Shown: positions 7,384 through 8,222 of the stretch, piece after piece
Numbering within the stretch: position 1 is the first letter of the stretch
How the letters are laid out: each line of letters starts with the position of its first letter
Source of the DNA: Cyclobacteriaceae bacterium
Lineage (GTDB): Bacteria; Bacteroidota; Bacteroidia; Cytophagales; Cyclobacteriaceae
Length of the DNA: 8,222 nt
Reading direction: 5' to 3'
Assembly (NCBI GenBank): GCA_030589835.1
Contig: JAUUZS010000170.1
Span: 1 to 8,222 of the forward strand
The notes under the pieces: generated by a model
Told to the model about the DNA's origin: nothing
Databases searched by the model: none
The model's input: only the letters and a program-made list of their open reading frames with translations
Position numbers and translations under genes: made by a program

Positions 7384-8222
7384 ATGAACAAATCTAGATG
7401 TCTTATTGCAATTATATTTTTTGCAGCAATCCTATCCGGGTGCAAGAAACCTACGCCTTTACTTAATGTACATAAGAACAATAGCATCATTTTAATCGGA
7501 AACAATCTGCCTTCCAGAATGGTCAACTATGGATATTTTGAAACCGAAATTTATCTACGATTCCCGGATAATGATCTCATCATACGAAATATGGGAGATG
7601 GTGGTAATACCCCCGGATTTCGTCCGCATGCGGGTCGAAAAACTCCCTGGGCATTTCCTGGTGCCGAAAAATTTCAAACAGAGTTGGCTCAACCATCGGG
7701 TAGCACAGGTCATTTTGAATATCCAGACCAATGGCTAACAAAATATCATGCTGATATAATTCTTTGCTTTTTTGGTTTTAGTGAATCCTTTTCTGGAGTA
7801 GATGGTATAGTGAATTACACCAATGAGCTACAGGCATTTATTGATCATTCGTTGACTCAAAAATACAATGGTATCTCAGCCCCCAAATTGATATTGGTTT
7901 CTCCAACAGCATATGAAGATCTTTCTTCCAAAATGGATGTGCCGTTTGGGAGAGCGGAAAATAAAAGATTGCGAATATATGCCGATACGATGGCCGCAGT
8001 TGCCAGACGGAACGAAATACACTTTGTTAACCTGTTTGAACGATCTATAGAATGGTATCGAACAAATGATCAACATACAATTGACGGATTGCAGTTAAAT
8101 GAAGTAGGCTATAAGAAGCTAGCCGAGTTTTTATCCGATGAATTAGTTGGAACACAACAAATTGACCGCACACATCAGGAATTGTTACACCAGGCGGTTA
8201 ATGAAAAGAACTGGTATTGGCA
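7384..8222 (+). CDS. Lipoprotein with SGNH-like N-terminal domain, probable PVC-type haem-binding protein (partial)
   Basis: The frame stays open for 279 codons to the right edge. Residues 1-20 are a lipoprotein leader ending in the lipobox ILSGC (Cys20), so the protein is membrane-anchored outside the cytoplasm. Residues about 34-250 form an SGNH/GDSL-hydrolase-like domain. Block I reads LIGNNLPSRM (Gly39-Asn40-Asn41), so the usual nucleophile Ser is absent. Block III reads FFGFSES (129-135). Block V reads DGLQLNEVGY (from 234), with Gln237 where the catalytic His is expected. TPGFRPHAGRKTPWAFPGAE, DQWLT and the closing HQAVNEKNWYW closely match the start of large proteins annotated as PVC-type haem-binding CxxCH proteins, which usually continue into a propeller, helical repeats and a C-terminal cytochrome c. 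Those parts lie outside the window. A binding role for carbohydrate ester-like ligands, not hydrolysis, is an inference from the missing residues. Confidence 0.85.
   Translation, partial: MNKSRCLIAIIFFAAILSGCKKPTPLLNVHKNNSIILIGNNLPSRMVNYGYFETEIYLRFPDNDLIIRNMGDGGNTPGFRPHAGRKTPWAFPGAEKFQTELAQPSGSTGHFEYPDQWLTKYHADIILCFFGFSESFSGVDGIVNYTNELQAFIDHSLTQKYNGISAPKLILVSPTAYEDLSSKMDVPFGRAENKRLRIYADTMAAVARRNEIHFVNLFERSIEWYRTNDQHTIDGLQLNEVGYKKLAEFLSDELVGTQQIDRTHQELLHQAVNEKNWYW

Overview
The window most likely comes from a Bacteroidota (Cytophagia/Chitinophagia-like) chromosome. The reasons are a TonB-dependent receptor with an N-terminal carboxypeptidase-regulatory-like domain, lipoproteins with short AT-rich leaders and no clear Shine-Dalgarno sequence, AT-rich intergenic DNA, and an MFS permease of a type I associate with Bacteroidota and Planctomycetes/Verrucomicrobia sugar loci. 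No rRNA, tRNA or CRISPR array was seen.

Layout. Positions 1-842 (minus) hold the N-terminal 280 residues of a TonB-dependent outer-membrane receptor that runs off the left edge. Positions 843-1678 are an 836-base divergent intergenic region with a strong inverted repeat, a 22-base dyad, a recurring CGAGTTTAA-like motif and a possible Bacteroidota-type promoter. Positions 1679-4726 (plus) encode a 1015-residue lipoprotein joining a mono-haem cytochrome c domain, a DUF6797-like domain and a beta-propeller. Positions 4931-6454 (plus) encode a complete 507-residue MFS permease. At 6467 a sugar epimerase/isomerase gene starts but is cut after codon 25. The break coincides to the base with the end of a 194-base MITE-like element (6542-6735) that has imperfect terminal inverted repeats and flanking TA. 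Next to it lies a minus-strand transposase/integrase remnant (6751-7050). From 7384 to the right edge (plus) is the start of a lipoprotein whose SGNH-like N-terminal domain matches the large 'PVC-type haem-binding CxxCH' proteins.

Taken together, the genes look like a carbohydrate (or sugar-derivative) capture and oxidation locus: an outer-membrane receptor for import, two anchored cytochrome-type propeller proteins that could oxidise or bind the ligand outside the cytoplasmic membrane, an inner-membrane permease, and a cytoplasmic sugar epimerase now broken by mobile DNA. The individual families are recognisable. The combined function and substrate are inference; no experimentally defined pathway for this combination is known to me.
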